64,000 bases of DNA from Pumilibacter muris (GTDB lineage: Bacteria > Bacillota > Clostridia > Christensenellales > Pumilibacteraceae). Location: positions 1 through 64,000 of the forward strand of contig NZ_CALPCN010000002.1 of NCBI RefSeq assembly GCF_943193045.1, given 5' to 3'. The notes below the pieces were generated by a model. That model ran no database searches. It was not told the origin of the DNA and saw only the letters and a list, made by a program, of their open reading frames with translations. Position numbers and translations under genes: made by a program. Shown here piece by piece: positions 1 to 6,739 of the stretch. How positions within the stretch are numbered: position 1 is the stretch's first letter; each line of letters starts with the position of its first letter.

Positions 1-785
1 CCTCCACAGAATTTTACTTCTGCTTCATCCTGCTCATGGTTAGGTCACCAGGTTTCGGGTCTACGTCATGCTACTATCTCGCCCTGTTAAGACTCGCTTT
101 CGCTTCGGCTCCGGTACTTTATACCTTAACCTCGCAACACAACGTAACTCGCCGGCCCGTTCTACAAAAAGTACGAGGTCGCGCGTTGGTATTGCTACCC
201 GTAGCGCTTCCTCTGCTTGTAAACATACGGTTTCAGGTTCTTTTTCACTCCCCTCCCGGGGTGCTTTTCACCTTTCCCTCACGGTACTATACTCTATCGG
301 TCATCAGGTCGTATTTAGCCTTAGGAGATGGGCCTCCCGCATTCCCACCGAGTTTCTCGTGTTCGATGGTACTCTGGATACTCACGGCTCTCTTTGCATT
401 TCGGCTACGGGACTTTTACCCTGTTTCGTGACGGTTTCCACACGCCTTCGCCTATGCTCCGAGATACCTTCTGTGAGTCCGAACCCCGCACATATTTCTA
501 TATGCGGTTTAGGCTCTTACCCGTTCGCTCGCCACTACTTAGGTAATCGTTGTTTTACTTTCTCTTCCTTCGGGTACTAAGATGTTTCAGTTCCCCGAGT
601 TCCCCTCGCCACACTATGTGTTCATGTGGCGATACCCATACTCTCGCATGGGTGCGTTTCCGCATTCGGACATCTGCGGCTCATAGCTCATTTGCAGCTC
701 CCCGCAGCTTTTCGCAGCTTGTCACGTCCTTCTTCGGCGCCTGATGCCAAGGCATCCTCCGTACGCTCTTATTAGCTTAATCTAA
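1..785 (-). rRNA. 23S ribosomal RNA, 5' part (runs off the window)
   Basis: Read on the minus strand, the sequence starting near 785 has the canonical 23S 5' end (TAAGCTAATAAGAGCGTACG, then the GGATGCCTTGGCATCAGGCG block at about 735-757) and continues as conserved domain I/II sequence to base 1. The gene is cut by the window edge, so only about 785 nt of roughly 2,900 are present. The exact mature 5' end is a guess within a few bases. No 16S gene lies upstream: after a leader of about 250 nt there is a promoter and then a plus-strand protein gene. Confidence 0.95.
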
Positions 786-1036
786 AGTCTTTTGCTTTAC
801 AGCAAAATCTTCTTTCCCTAATATTAACATTACGTCAATATTCCTTGACCTACTCAATTCTTTTTCAGTTCTTTTTTGGTTTCTCTGAATTACAAGACTT
901 CAATATCTTTATATGTTCTTGCCTATTACCTTTCTTGCTCTTTCAATATTGATTTCTTTTCTTCTTCTATGCAGTTGTCAATGTGCGTTGCGCTATCGCG
1001 GCTTAACGGCCGCAGGCTGTCTCTCAAAGCGACAGC
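786..1036 (-). other. 23S rRNA leader region
   Basis: This stretch of about 250 nt lies between the inferred transcription start and the mature 23S 5' end. It holds no convincing ORF. Visible small hairpins are GCTGTC/GACAGC (about 1016-1036), GCGGC/GCCGC (about 997-1013) and TTTTGCT/AGCAAAA just before the 23S end (about 791-808). On the minus strand it contains CATTGACAACTGCATAG, which resembles the sequence often seen in 16S-23S spacers of Bacillota, although no 16S gene precedes it. Confidence 0.6.
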
Positions 1037-1042
1037 TTAAAT

Positions 1043-1071
1043 AGAATACCACATACCAAAAAGAAAGTCAA
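1043..1071 (-). promoter_or_regulatory. Promoter of the stand-alone 23S rRNA gene
   Basis: On the minus strand TTGACT (1066-1071), a 17-bp spacer and TATTCT (1043-1048) form a near-consensus sigma-A promoter directed at the 23S gene. It is the only promoter-like sequence between the plus-strand gene at 1241 and the rRNA. Confidence 0.7.
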
Positions 1072-1191
1072 CTGTTTTTTTATAAATAATTGACGAATTT
1101 TTAAAAGATTTTCTTAATTTCTTTAATTCGCGCGCATATTCGCCGTTTTGCGACTTTTAAAAAACGCAAAACACGGCAAAAGCCCCGCAGG

Positions 1192-1220
1192 TTGACAAAT
1201 TTGCGCGTGTGCCGTATAAT
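1192..1220 (+). promoter_or_regulatory. Consensus sigma-A promoter for the MBL-fold gene
   Basis: TTGACA (1192-1197), 17-bp spacer, TATAAT (1215-1220): a perfect consensus promoter. A strong AAAGGAG ribosome site follows 8 nt before the ATG at 1241. Confidence 0.85.
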
Positions 1221-1240
1221 TATATAGAAAGGAGAACGCC

Positions 1241-2080
1241 ATGAAACTTACGTTTTTGGGAACGGCAGCGGCGGAAGGCTTGCCCGCAGTTTGGTGTAAC
1301 TGCGCGGTTTGCCGCAAAGCCAAAGAAGCGGGCGGAAAAGAAATCCGCACCCGCAGCCAAATTCTTATAGATTACAAGTTGCTTGTAGACTTCCCTATGG
1401 ACACCTACATGCACATGCTCGGAGACAAGCTCGATTTATCGAAAGCGGACACCGTTTTGATTACTCACGCTCACATGGACCATTGCTATCCGCAAGAATT
1501 CGTTTTGCACGGCGAACCGTTCGCGCACGGCATGACCGAACCCAAAATAACTGTTTACGGAAACTCTACGGTTGCCGAAACGTTCGCAAAAGCCACGCGC
1601 GCAGAACTCAAACCCGAAATCGCGCCGTCCGTTCCCATGAAAACGGTTAAGCCGTTCGAGCAATTTAAAACCGCTTCGGGCTACAACGTTACCGCGCTTC
1701 CCGCCGTTCACACCAAAGGAGAGGACTGCCTCTTTTACGCCGTAGAGCATTGCGGCAAAACGGCGCTATTATTCAACGACAGCGGAATTTTACCCGACGT
1801 TACCTATAATAAAATGGCGGAGCTCGGATTAAAATTCGACCTTGTGAGTTTCGACTGCACCTACGGGCACGCAAAGCACGGCGAGGGCAGACACATGGGC
1901 GCGCTCGACGCCGACGGAGAACGCGACAAAATGAAAGCGCGCGAGCTTGTGCACGGCGGTACAAAATATGTGCTCACCCATTTTTCGCACAACTGCAACC
2001 TTAGCCACAGCGAACTTTGCGAAATAGAAAAAGACTACGGATTCACCGTAGCCTACGACGGTATGACTGTTGAAATATAG
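1241..2080 (+). CDS. Metallo-beta-lactamase-fold hydrolase, PhnP-like
   Basis: A 279-aa metal-dependent hydrolase of the metallo-beta-lactamase fold. The metal-binding signature HAHMDH lies at residues 76-81, with further candidate ligands in PAVHTKGED and FNDSG. The N-terminus has clustered cysteines (C19, C21, C24), as in PhnP/phosphodiesterase-like members that carry an extra structural zinc. The substrate is not known; PhnP itself is a cyclic phosphodiesterase of phosphonate metabolism, but no phn genes are nearby, so that role is not implied. The gene is monocistronic, with its own consensus promoter and a strong terminator. The start has an excellent AAAGGAG site. It is transcribed divergently from the 23S gene. 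Confidence 0.85.
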   Translation: MKLTFLGTAAAEGLPAVWCNCAVCRKAKEAGGKEIRTRSQILIDYKLLVDFPMDTYMHMLGDKLDLSKADTVLITHAHMDHCYPQEFVLHGEPFAHGMTEPKITVYGNSTVAETFAKATRAELKPEIAPSVPMKTVKPFEQFKTASGYNVTALPAVHTKGEDCLFYAVEHCGKTALLFNDSGILPDVTYNKMAELGLKFDLVSFDCTYGHAKHGEGRHMGALDADGERDKMKARELVHGGTKYVLTHFSHNCNLSHSELCEIEKDYGFTVAYDGMTVEI

Positions 2081-2103
2081 CCTGCTTTAAAACAATCATA
2101 AAC

Positions 2104-2140
2104 AAAGCCCGAACGCGGTTAGCCGTTCGGGCTTTATATA
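2104..2140. terminator. Bidirectional terminator between MBL gene and mscS
   Basis: A 12-bp perfect stem (2104-2115 with 2124-2135) with an 8-nt loop, AAAGCCC on one side and GGGCTTT on the other, serves both convergent genes. Confidence 0.85.
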
Positions 2141-2154
2141 TTGCTTTCCAAATT

Positions 2155-3027
2155 TTATTTTTTCGCTTCTTTTTGAGAAATTACGTTTACGTCAAGCTTA
2201 TTATAAGGTATTTCAATACCCTCTTCTGCAAAACGTTTTGTCATTCTCTCGTTAAGGTCAAAGTATACCGACCAGTAGTCGGCGGTCATAACCCAACAGC
2301 GGCAAACGAAATTCAACGAGCTCGAAGCCTGTTCGTTTAGGCGCACTGTGTAGCCGTCGTCGTGCAGCACAAGCTCGTGCTTATCGAGTTCTGACGTGAT
2401 TACAAGCTTAACCTTGTCTATGTCAGTTCCGTAAGCGACGCCGAAAGTAAGGTCTACGCGGCGTTTTTCTTCGGTTGAGTAGTTTATTATATTGCCGCCC
2501 GCAACCGACGAGTTGGGAACGGATATAACTTTGTTGTCGGGGGTTTTTATTTTAGTGGAGAACAGCGTTATTTTTTCAACAGTGCCGCTCACTCCCGCGA
2601 TTTCGACAAAGTCGCCCTCTTTGAACGGATGATTCGTAACAAGTATCATACCGCTTGCAAAGTTCGAAATAACCGACTGAATGGCGAGCGAAATTGCCAA
2701 AGTGCCAACCGTGAACAAAGCGACAAAGCTCGAAGTGTTTATGCCCAAAATGTGCAAAACCGTTATAAGATAAATAAAGAGCAACGCTATCTTTATAATA
2801 GTTACTATAAAGTTTCCCGCAATGCCTTTTAGCTTGCTTCTGCCTATTATCTTTCTGACAACCGTTAAAATTATTTTAACGATTATAAGCCCGACGACGG
2901 CAACGGCAATTAAAGCGATAATTTTAAGCCAACCGCGCTCGTCGATAAACCAACCGGTTAGCGACGCCCAAATTCTTTTGAAAAAATTCACAATGCCCGA
3001 AGCCGCCAACAATGAAAAAACGTTCAT
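2155..3027 (-). CDS. Small-conductance mechanosensitive channel, MscS family
   Basis: A 290-aa membrane channel that opens under membrane tension to release osmolytes. Hydrophobic segments lie at about residues 34-56, 75-95 and 98-120; the third has the Gly/Ala/Ser-rich pore-lining character of MscS (TVGTLAISLAIQSVISNFAS). The beta domain follows with the typical PFKEGDFVEIAGVSGTVEKI stretch and a mixed C-terminal cage. Length and order match E. coli MscS (286 aa). The ATG is preceded by GGAGGAGCTT. A promoter lies just upstream, and the gene ends at the terminator shared with the convergent gene. Confidence 0.93.
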   Translation of the reverse strand: MNVFSLLAASGIVNFFKRIWASLTGWFIDERGWLKIIALIAVAVVGLIIVKIILTVVRKIIGRSKLKGIAGNFIVTIIKIALLFIYLITVLHILGINTSSFVALFTVGTLAISLAIQSVISNFASGMILVTNHPFKEGDFVEIAGVSGTVEKITLFSTKIKTPDNKVISVPNSSVAGGNIINYSTEEKRRVDLTFGVAYGTDIDKVKLVITSELDKHELVLHDDGYTVRLNEQASSSLNFVCRCWVMTADYWSVYFDLNERMTKRFAEEGIEIPYNKLDVNVISQKEAKK

Positions 3028-3054
3028 AAGCTCCTCCTGTTTTTTAACGCTACT

Positions 3055-3084
3055 ATTATATCATTTTATATGGCGGCATGTCAA
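3055..3084 (-). promoter_or_regulatory. Promoter of the mscS-family gene
   Basis: TTGACA (3079-3084), 18-bp spacer, TATAAT (3055-3060) on the minus strand, leading into a leader of about 20 nt with a GGAGGAG site. Confidence 0.8.
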
Positions 3085-3130
3085 AGCAATTTTTTGCATT
3101 TTTTTGAGTTTTAAATAATAAACCGATATA

Positions 3131-3162
3131 AAAGACGGACGCTTTTTGCGCCCGTCTTTTTT
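3131..3162 (-). terminator. Terminator after the cation ATPase gene
   Basis: Stem AAAGACGG/CCGTCTTT (about 3131-3138 with 3152-3159) flanked by T or A tracts on either strand, 18 nt after the ATPase stop codon. It would also insulate the mscS promoter. Confidence 0.75.
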
Positions 3163-3180
3163 ATACTATATGAATTTCAT

Positions 3181-5850
3181 TTAAGCCTTTTTTCTCGCTT
3201 TAACTGCCCGCGTTATGAGCTTGTAAATTTCGTTGAACGCCACAATCGACACGGTAAATGCCAAAACTTTAAGCCAAGTTATTATATCGAGCGGCGCCAC
3301 GTCGAACACCACAGAGCCGAACTGCGTTATAAGAACTTGAAGCCCGAACGTTACCGCCATAACAATCCACATAATTTTATTGCGGCGAAGCCCTTCGAAC
3401 ACACTGCGCGTTCCGAGCTCGCGCGCGTTTACCGCGTTGAAAAGTTGGAAGAGCACAAACGCCGTAAATATCACCGATTTTTCCATGCCGCCGGGAACTT
3501 TAAGAAAATTAAATTCGCCTTGAAGCAAAAGCATTACGGTAACGAACAGTCCGTTGGTTAAAATTCTTGCGAGCATTGTTTTGGTAACTATTCCGCTGTT
3601 TCGCCTAATCGGCTTACGGTTCATAAGTTCGGGTCCGCCCGCTTCAAGCCCCAAACTGAGCGCGGGAGGTCCGTCCATAATAAGATTTACCCACAAAAGT
3701 TCGAGCGCGTTAAACGGGGCTTCTCCACCGGGAATGAGGGAATATATAATAGTTAAAAGCACAGCCGAAATATTCACGGTGAGCTGAAAAAGGATGAACC
3801 GTTGGAAATTCTCGTAAATTCCCCGCCCCCACTGCACGCTTTTAACTATGGTGGAAAAGCTGTCGTCCAAAAGAACTATGTCGCTCGCTTCTTTGCTTAC
3901 TTCTGTGCCCGTTATGCCCATAGCTATGCCTATGTCGGCGTTTTTAATCGCGGGAGCGTCGTTTATTCCGTCGCCCGTAACCGCAACCACTTCGCCGTTC
4001 GCCATAAGCGCGTTTACTATGCGCAATTTGGTTTGAGGGGTGGAGCGCGCAACCACCCTTATTTCGGGCAATCTGCGGTAAAGCTCGGCATCGGGCATTT
4101 CCTCTATTTGCGCCGCCGTATACACCTGTTCGTCAGATTCCGCAATTTTAAGCTCGCGGGCGATTGCGCGCGCCGTCACAACGTTGTCGCCCGTAAGCAT
4201 TTTTATACCCACGCCCGCCGCGCGGCATTTATCCACAGCCTCGTAAACTTCTTTTCTAACAGGGTCGCTTATAACGGCAAATCCGTCGAACACCAAATTG
4301 CGCTCTATTGCAGCTCTGTCGGTTTCGTAGTTGGGCGAGCCGTGCACAATGCCGTGCGCGAACGCTATAACGCGCTTTGCCTGCGCTTGCTTTTCGGCAA
4401 GGTCGCGCTCTATGCGTCTCTTTTCGTCTGCCGACATCTCGCACATGTCGAGCACCTTTTCGGGCGCGCCTTTAACAAAAGCCACAAGCGAACCGTTCTT
4501 TTTCACAACGGTGGTCATTTTCTTTTCTTCACTCGAAAACGCATAACGGTGCGCGATTTGAGCGGACGTGCGCACATGTTCGTAAGGCTCGCCGCACGCC
4601 GCCGCGTATGCCTTTAACAAAGCGCACTCGGTGGGATTACCCACAAAAAGTTCTTTTCCGTTCTCGTCCTCGCCCAAATTCGCGGTGCTGTTCACCGCAA
4701 AATTTTCGAGCATGAATTTATCGCGGAGCGACTGCGGAGACATAAACTTTCCGCCCGAGAAAACCTCGCCGACAGTCATTTTGTTTTCGGTGAGAGTTCC
4801 CGTTTTATCCGAGCAAATAACGCTTATGCACCCCACAGTTTCGCACGCGACCATCTTTTTAACGAGTGCGTTTTGCTTAGCCATTTTAATAACGTTTAGC
4901 GCGAGCGACACGGCAACTATCGTGGGAAGTCCTTCGGGCACCGACGCAACAATCAAAACTATGCTCGTTATAAAAATTTCCTGCACGTTATCGAAACTCG
5001 CCGACTTTGTAACAAGCATAGTTACGAGCCTAACTATAAACACGGCAGCCGCCGCAAGAGCGCCCATAAGCGTTATTATTTTGCCGAGCTTATCGAGCTT
5101 GTGTTGAAGCGGCGTGAGCTGAGTTTTTACTCCGCTTAGCGATTTGGCTATTTGCCCTATTTCGGTGTTGTCGCCCACCGCCACCACAACGGCGGTAGCG
5201 TTGCCCGCAGTAACGTAGCAACCGCCGTAAACCATGTTTTTGCGTTCTGCAAGAGGCACGGCGCGGTTCTTATACACCTCGTTCGCTTTCTTGCGGACGG
5301 GGTGACTCTCGCCCGTGAGCGGCGACTCGTCCACCGCAAAATTCTCGGAATCGAGCAAACGGCAATCTACGGGAATTTTGTCGCCCGTTTCGAAAAGCAC
5401 AATGTCGCCCGCCACAAGCTCGCTTTGCTTGATTTTTTCGGTTTTGCCCGAGCGGCGAACTTTAACGAGAACGTCTTCGCCCATTCGTTTTAAGGCGTCG
5501 AACGCTTTAAGGCTTTTGCCTTCCATAATTATGGTTATGGTTACGCTTATTACTATTGCCGCAACTATTCCCACGCACTCTATGTAGTCGAACCTGTCGC
5601 CGCGCGCAACCTTTATTATGTTTACCGTAACAGTAATTGCAAGCGCCACAAGCAAAATAATCATCATAGGTTCGGTTAGCCCGTCTATGATTCTTTTAAA
5701 AAGCGATTTCGGCTTTGCCGCGCTTAGTTTGTTCTCTCCCCACTTTTTGGCGTGAGACGCTATTTGCTCGTGATTAAGTCCCGTTTCGGGGTTGGTGTCC
5801 CATTCGGCGACAGCTTCTTGCGCCGTTAGTTTTTCCGCGTTTACTGCCAT
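3181..5850 (-). CDS. P2-type cation ATPase, probable Mn2+ (or Ca2+) exporter
   Basis: An 889-aa P-type ATPase that pumps a divalent cation across the membrane. Visible are the N-terminal cation ATPase domain, actuator TGES (179-182), the M4 ion-site PEGLP (305-309), the phosphorylated Asp in DKTGTLT (348-354), the hinge TGDGINDAPA and six C-terminal helices. The M6 sequence NLIMDGPPALSLGLE resembles the Ca2+/Mn2+ pumps of the SPCA/PMR1 group. The start ATG at 5850 has an AAGGAG site 9 nt away; a longer in-frame reading back to 5979 runs through the upstream terminator and is rejected. The gene follows a yybP-ykoY riboswitch, whose known ligand is Mn2+ and which precedes Mn2+ exporters in other bacteria. 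Mn2+ export is therefore the best inference. Confidence 0.92.
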   Translation of the reverse strand: MAVNAEKLTAQEAVAEWDTNPETGLNHEQIASHAKKWGENKLSAAKPKSLFKRIIDGLTEPMMIILLVALAITVTVNIIKVARGDRFDYIECVGIVAAIVISVTITIIMEGKSLKAFDALKRMGEDVLVKVRRSGKTEKIKQSELVAGDIVLFETGDKIPVDCRLLDSENFAVDESPLTGESHPVRKKANEVYKNRAVPLAERKNMVYGGCYVTAGNATAVVVAVGDNTEIGQIAKSLSGVKTQLTPLQHKLDKLGKIITLMGALAAAAVFIVRLVTMLVTKSASFDNVQEIFITSIVLIVASVPEGLPTIVAVSLALNVIKMAKQNALVKKMVACETVGCISVICSDKTGTLTENKMTVGEVFSGGKFMSPQSLRDKFMLENFAVNSTANLGEDENGKELFVGNPTECALLKAYAAACGEPYEHVRTSAQIAHRYAFSSEEKKMTTVVKKNGSLVAFVKGAPEKVLDMCEMSADEKRRIERDLAEKQAQAKRVIAFAHGIVHGSPNYETDRAAIERNLVFDGFAVISDPVRKEVYEAVDKCRAAGVGIKMLTGDNVVTARAIARELKIAESDEQVYTAAQIEEMPDAELYRRLPEIRVVARSTPQTKLRIVNALMANGEVVAVTGDGINDAPAIKNADIGIAMGITGTEVSKEASDIVLLDDSFSTIVKSVQWGRGIYENFQRFILFQLTVNISAVLLTIIYSLIPGGEAPFNALELLWVNLIMDGPPALSLGLEAGGPELMNRKPIRRNSGIVTKTMLARILTNGLFVTVMLLLQGEFNFLKVPGGMEKSVIFTAFVLFQLFNAVNARELGTRSVFEGLRRNKIMWIVMAVTFGLQVLITQFGSVVFDVAPLDIITWLKVLAFTVSIVAFNEIYKLITRAVKARKKA

Positions 5851-5920
5851 GAAACGTATCTCCTTCTCAACAAATTTATGCCGCCGAATCGCGGCAAATG
5901 CCCGTTTGCCAAATTGGTTT

Positions 5921-5958
5921 AAAAAAAGACTTCTGCCATTAAAAAATGACAAAAGTCT
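5921..5958 (-). terminator. Riboswitch-controlled intrinsic terminator
   Basis: A 13-bp stem with two G-U pairs (5946-5958 with 5927-5939), a 6-nt loop and a run of seven or more U. Its 5' arm begins within the last strand of the aptamer (CTTTTG), so it cannot form while aptamer helix P1 is closed. It thus acts as the off-state of the switch. Confidence 0.85.
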
Positions 5959-6052
5959 CATTACCTCGCGCAAATTCACAAGGCGACGGGCGCCAGCCGC
6001 TTTAAGTGCGGCACGTTGTTGACATCCCGTCCTTAGAATTACTCCCTTTTGA
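5951..6052 (-). ncRNA. yybP-ykoY riboswitch (Mn2+-sensing)
   Basis: The minus-strand leader carries the family's conserved elements in order: CAAAAGGGAGTA at the 5' end, GATGTCAACA in the first internal loop, CTGGCGCCCGTC, CCTTGTGAATTTG and the closing GAGACTTTTG. Helix P1 is CAAAAG paired with CTTTTG. Family knowledge: this motif binds Mn2+ and usually turns on Mn2+ export genes. Here P1 formation would sequester the 5' arm of the following terminator, so metal would switch transcription on. Ends are approximate. Confidence 0.88.
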
Positions 6053-6059
6053 TGTTCTT

Positions 6060-6088
6060 ATTTTAACACCGAAGCGCAAATATGTCAA
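6060..6088 (-). promoter_or_regulatory. Promoter of the riboswitch-ATPase transcript
   Basis: TTGACA (6083-6088), 17-bp spacer, TAAAAT (6060-6065). The predicted start is near 6053, so the RNA begins almost exactly at the first base of the aptamer. Confidence 0.8.
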
Positions 6089-6108
6089 ACAATTTTCGCG
6101 CTTTATTT

Positions 6109-6312
6109 TTAATCGACTATTCCAAGCAAATAATCCGCTGAACAATCCAAAACCGCGCACAATTCTCTAATCATTTCAATCGACGGCTGACTTCTTCCCT
6201 TTTCCCAAGAATATATACTGTCTTCTGAAATTTTAAGCGCGTCAGCTAACGCCTTTTGCGTTTTACATTTTTCCAAACGCAATTCTTTTAATCTTACGGT
6301 AAAAATATCCAT
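6109..6312 (-). CDS. XRE/Cro-CI family transcriptional regulator
   Basis: A 67-aa protein that is essentially one helix-turn-helix domain: LKELRLEKCKTQKALADALK, then SEDSIYSWEKGRSQPS (HTH about residues 16-40), ending in the common CSADYLLGI tail. It likely binds the three CCGTAA-type palindromes in the divergent 103-bp intergenic region and represses itself and the 98-aa gene at 6416. The ATG has no Shine-Dalgarno; a TATAAT box ends 6 nt before it, predicting a leaderless message. The partner has no recognised function, so the pair is orphan in role. Confidence 0.85.
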   Translation of the reverse strand: MDIFTVRLKELRLEKCKTQKALADALKISEDSIYSWEKGRSQPSIEMIRELCAVLDCSADYLLGIVD

Positions 6313-6318
6313 GTTTTA

Positions 6319-6324
6319 ATTATA
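6319..6324 (-). promoter_or_regulatory. -10 box of xre, 6 nt from the ATG (leaderless)
   Basis: TATAAT on the minus strand at 6319-6324; the start codon's first base is 6312, seven bases from the box, where transcription normally begins. No -35 hexamer close to consensus is visible. The first palindromic operator (6325-6339) abuts the box. Confidence 0.65.
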
Positions 6325-6399
6325 CCGCAAAAATTACGGAAATGCCTTGACAACCGTAAAAATTACGGGTATAATATAGAAAAACCGTAAAATTTACGT
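6325..6399. promoter_or_regulatory. Three palindromic operators, CCGTAA-N3-TTACGG type
   Basis: Three 15-bp near-identical palindromes lie at 6325-6339 (CCGCAAAAATTACGG), 6354-6368 (CCGTAAAAATTACGG, perfect) and 6385-6399 (CCGTAAAATTTACGT). Centres are 29 and 31 bp apart, about three helical turns, so bound dimers would lie on one face. The middle site fills the spacer of the plus-strand promoter. Likely binding sites of the adjacent XRE protein. Confidence 0.85.
6347..6375 (+). promoter_or_regulatory. Perfect consensus promoter with operator in the spacer
   Basis: TTGACA (6347-6352), exactly 17 bp, TATAAT (6370-6375). The spacer is operator 2, so repressor and RNA polymerase would exclude each other. 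It drives the 98-aa gene. Confidence 0.9.
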
Positions 6400-6415
6400 C
6401 AAAAAGGAGCAATCT

Positions 6416-6712
6416 ATGAAATTAGACTATAACGGTAGCGTACCGCCCTATATAGGTTTTTCCATCACAAAAACCGAAGATTTAAATGCAAACCGTCTGC
6501 TTGCATTATTTTTAGGCGAATGCGACATTCTCAACATTCTGTTTTCCGAAACCGAAACAGTAAAGTTATTTTCCGCAATGGTGCAAGAATTTGCGGAAAC
6601 AAATTCGAATTTTAAAATGTGCGATTACTTAACAAATTTTTTAGGCACTCTATGCGACTGTTTTTTGGAATTTTTAGCCACATGTTCGCACGTTCATGTT
6701 CTAATCGATTAA
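6416..6712 (+). CDS. Hypothetical 98-aa protein under XRE control
   Basis: A 98-aa acidic, mostly helical-looking protein with no family I recognise and no clear membrane segment; it has three cysteines near the end (positions about 76-90) and one earlier. The start is well supported by AAGGAG with a 7-nt spacer. It is driven by a perfect consensus promoter that should be repressed by the divergent XRE protein, so it would be strongly expressed only when repression lifts. That layout resembles small regulated accessory modules (phage-derived or stress-related), but nothing in the sequence shows a function. Its terminator lies inside the end of the convergent MMPL gene. Confidence 0.75.
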   Translation: MKLDYNGSVPPYIGFSITKTEDLNANRLLALFLGECDILNILFSETETVKLFSAMVQEFAETNSNFKMCDYLTNFLGTLCDCFLEFLATCSHVHVLID

Positions 6713-6739
6713 GAGTTTAACTTGACAAATTATAGTCCG

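Noticed and set aside
3802-4617. Plus-strand open frame (271 codons) opposite the cation ATPase
   Set aside because: Shadow of the ATPase gene; no start signals.
5851-5979. Upstream extension of the cation ATPase
   Set aside because: It would translate through the riboswitch terminator and has no ribosome site; the ATG at 5850 has one.
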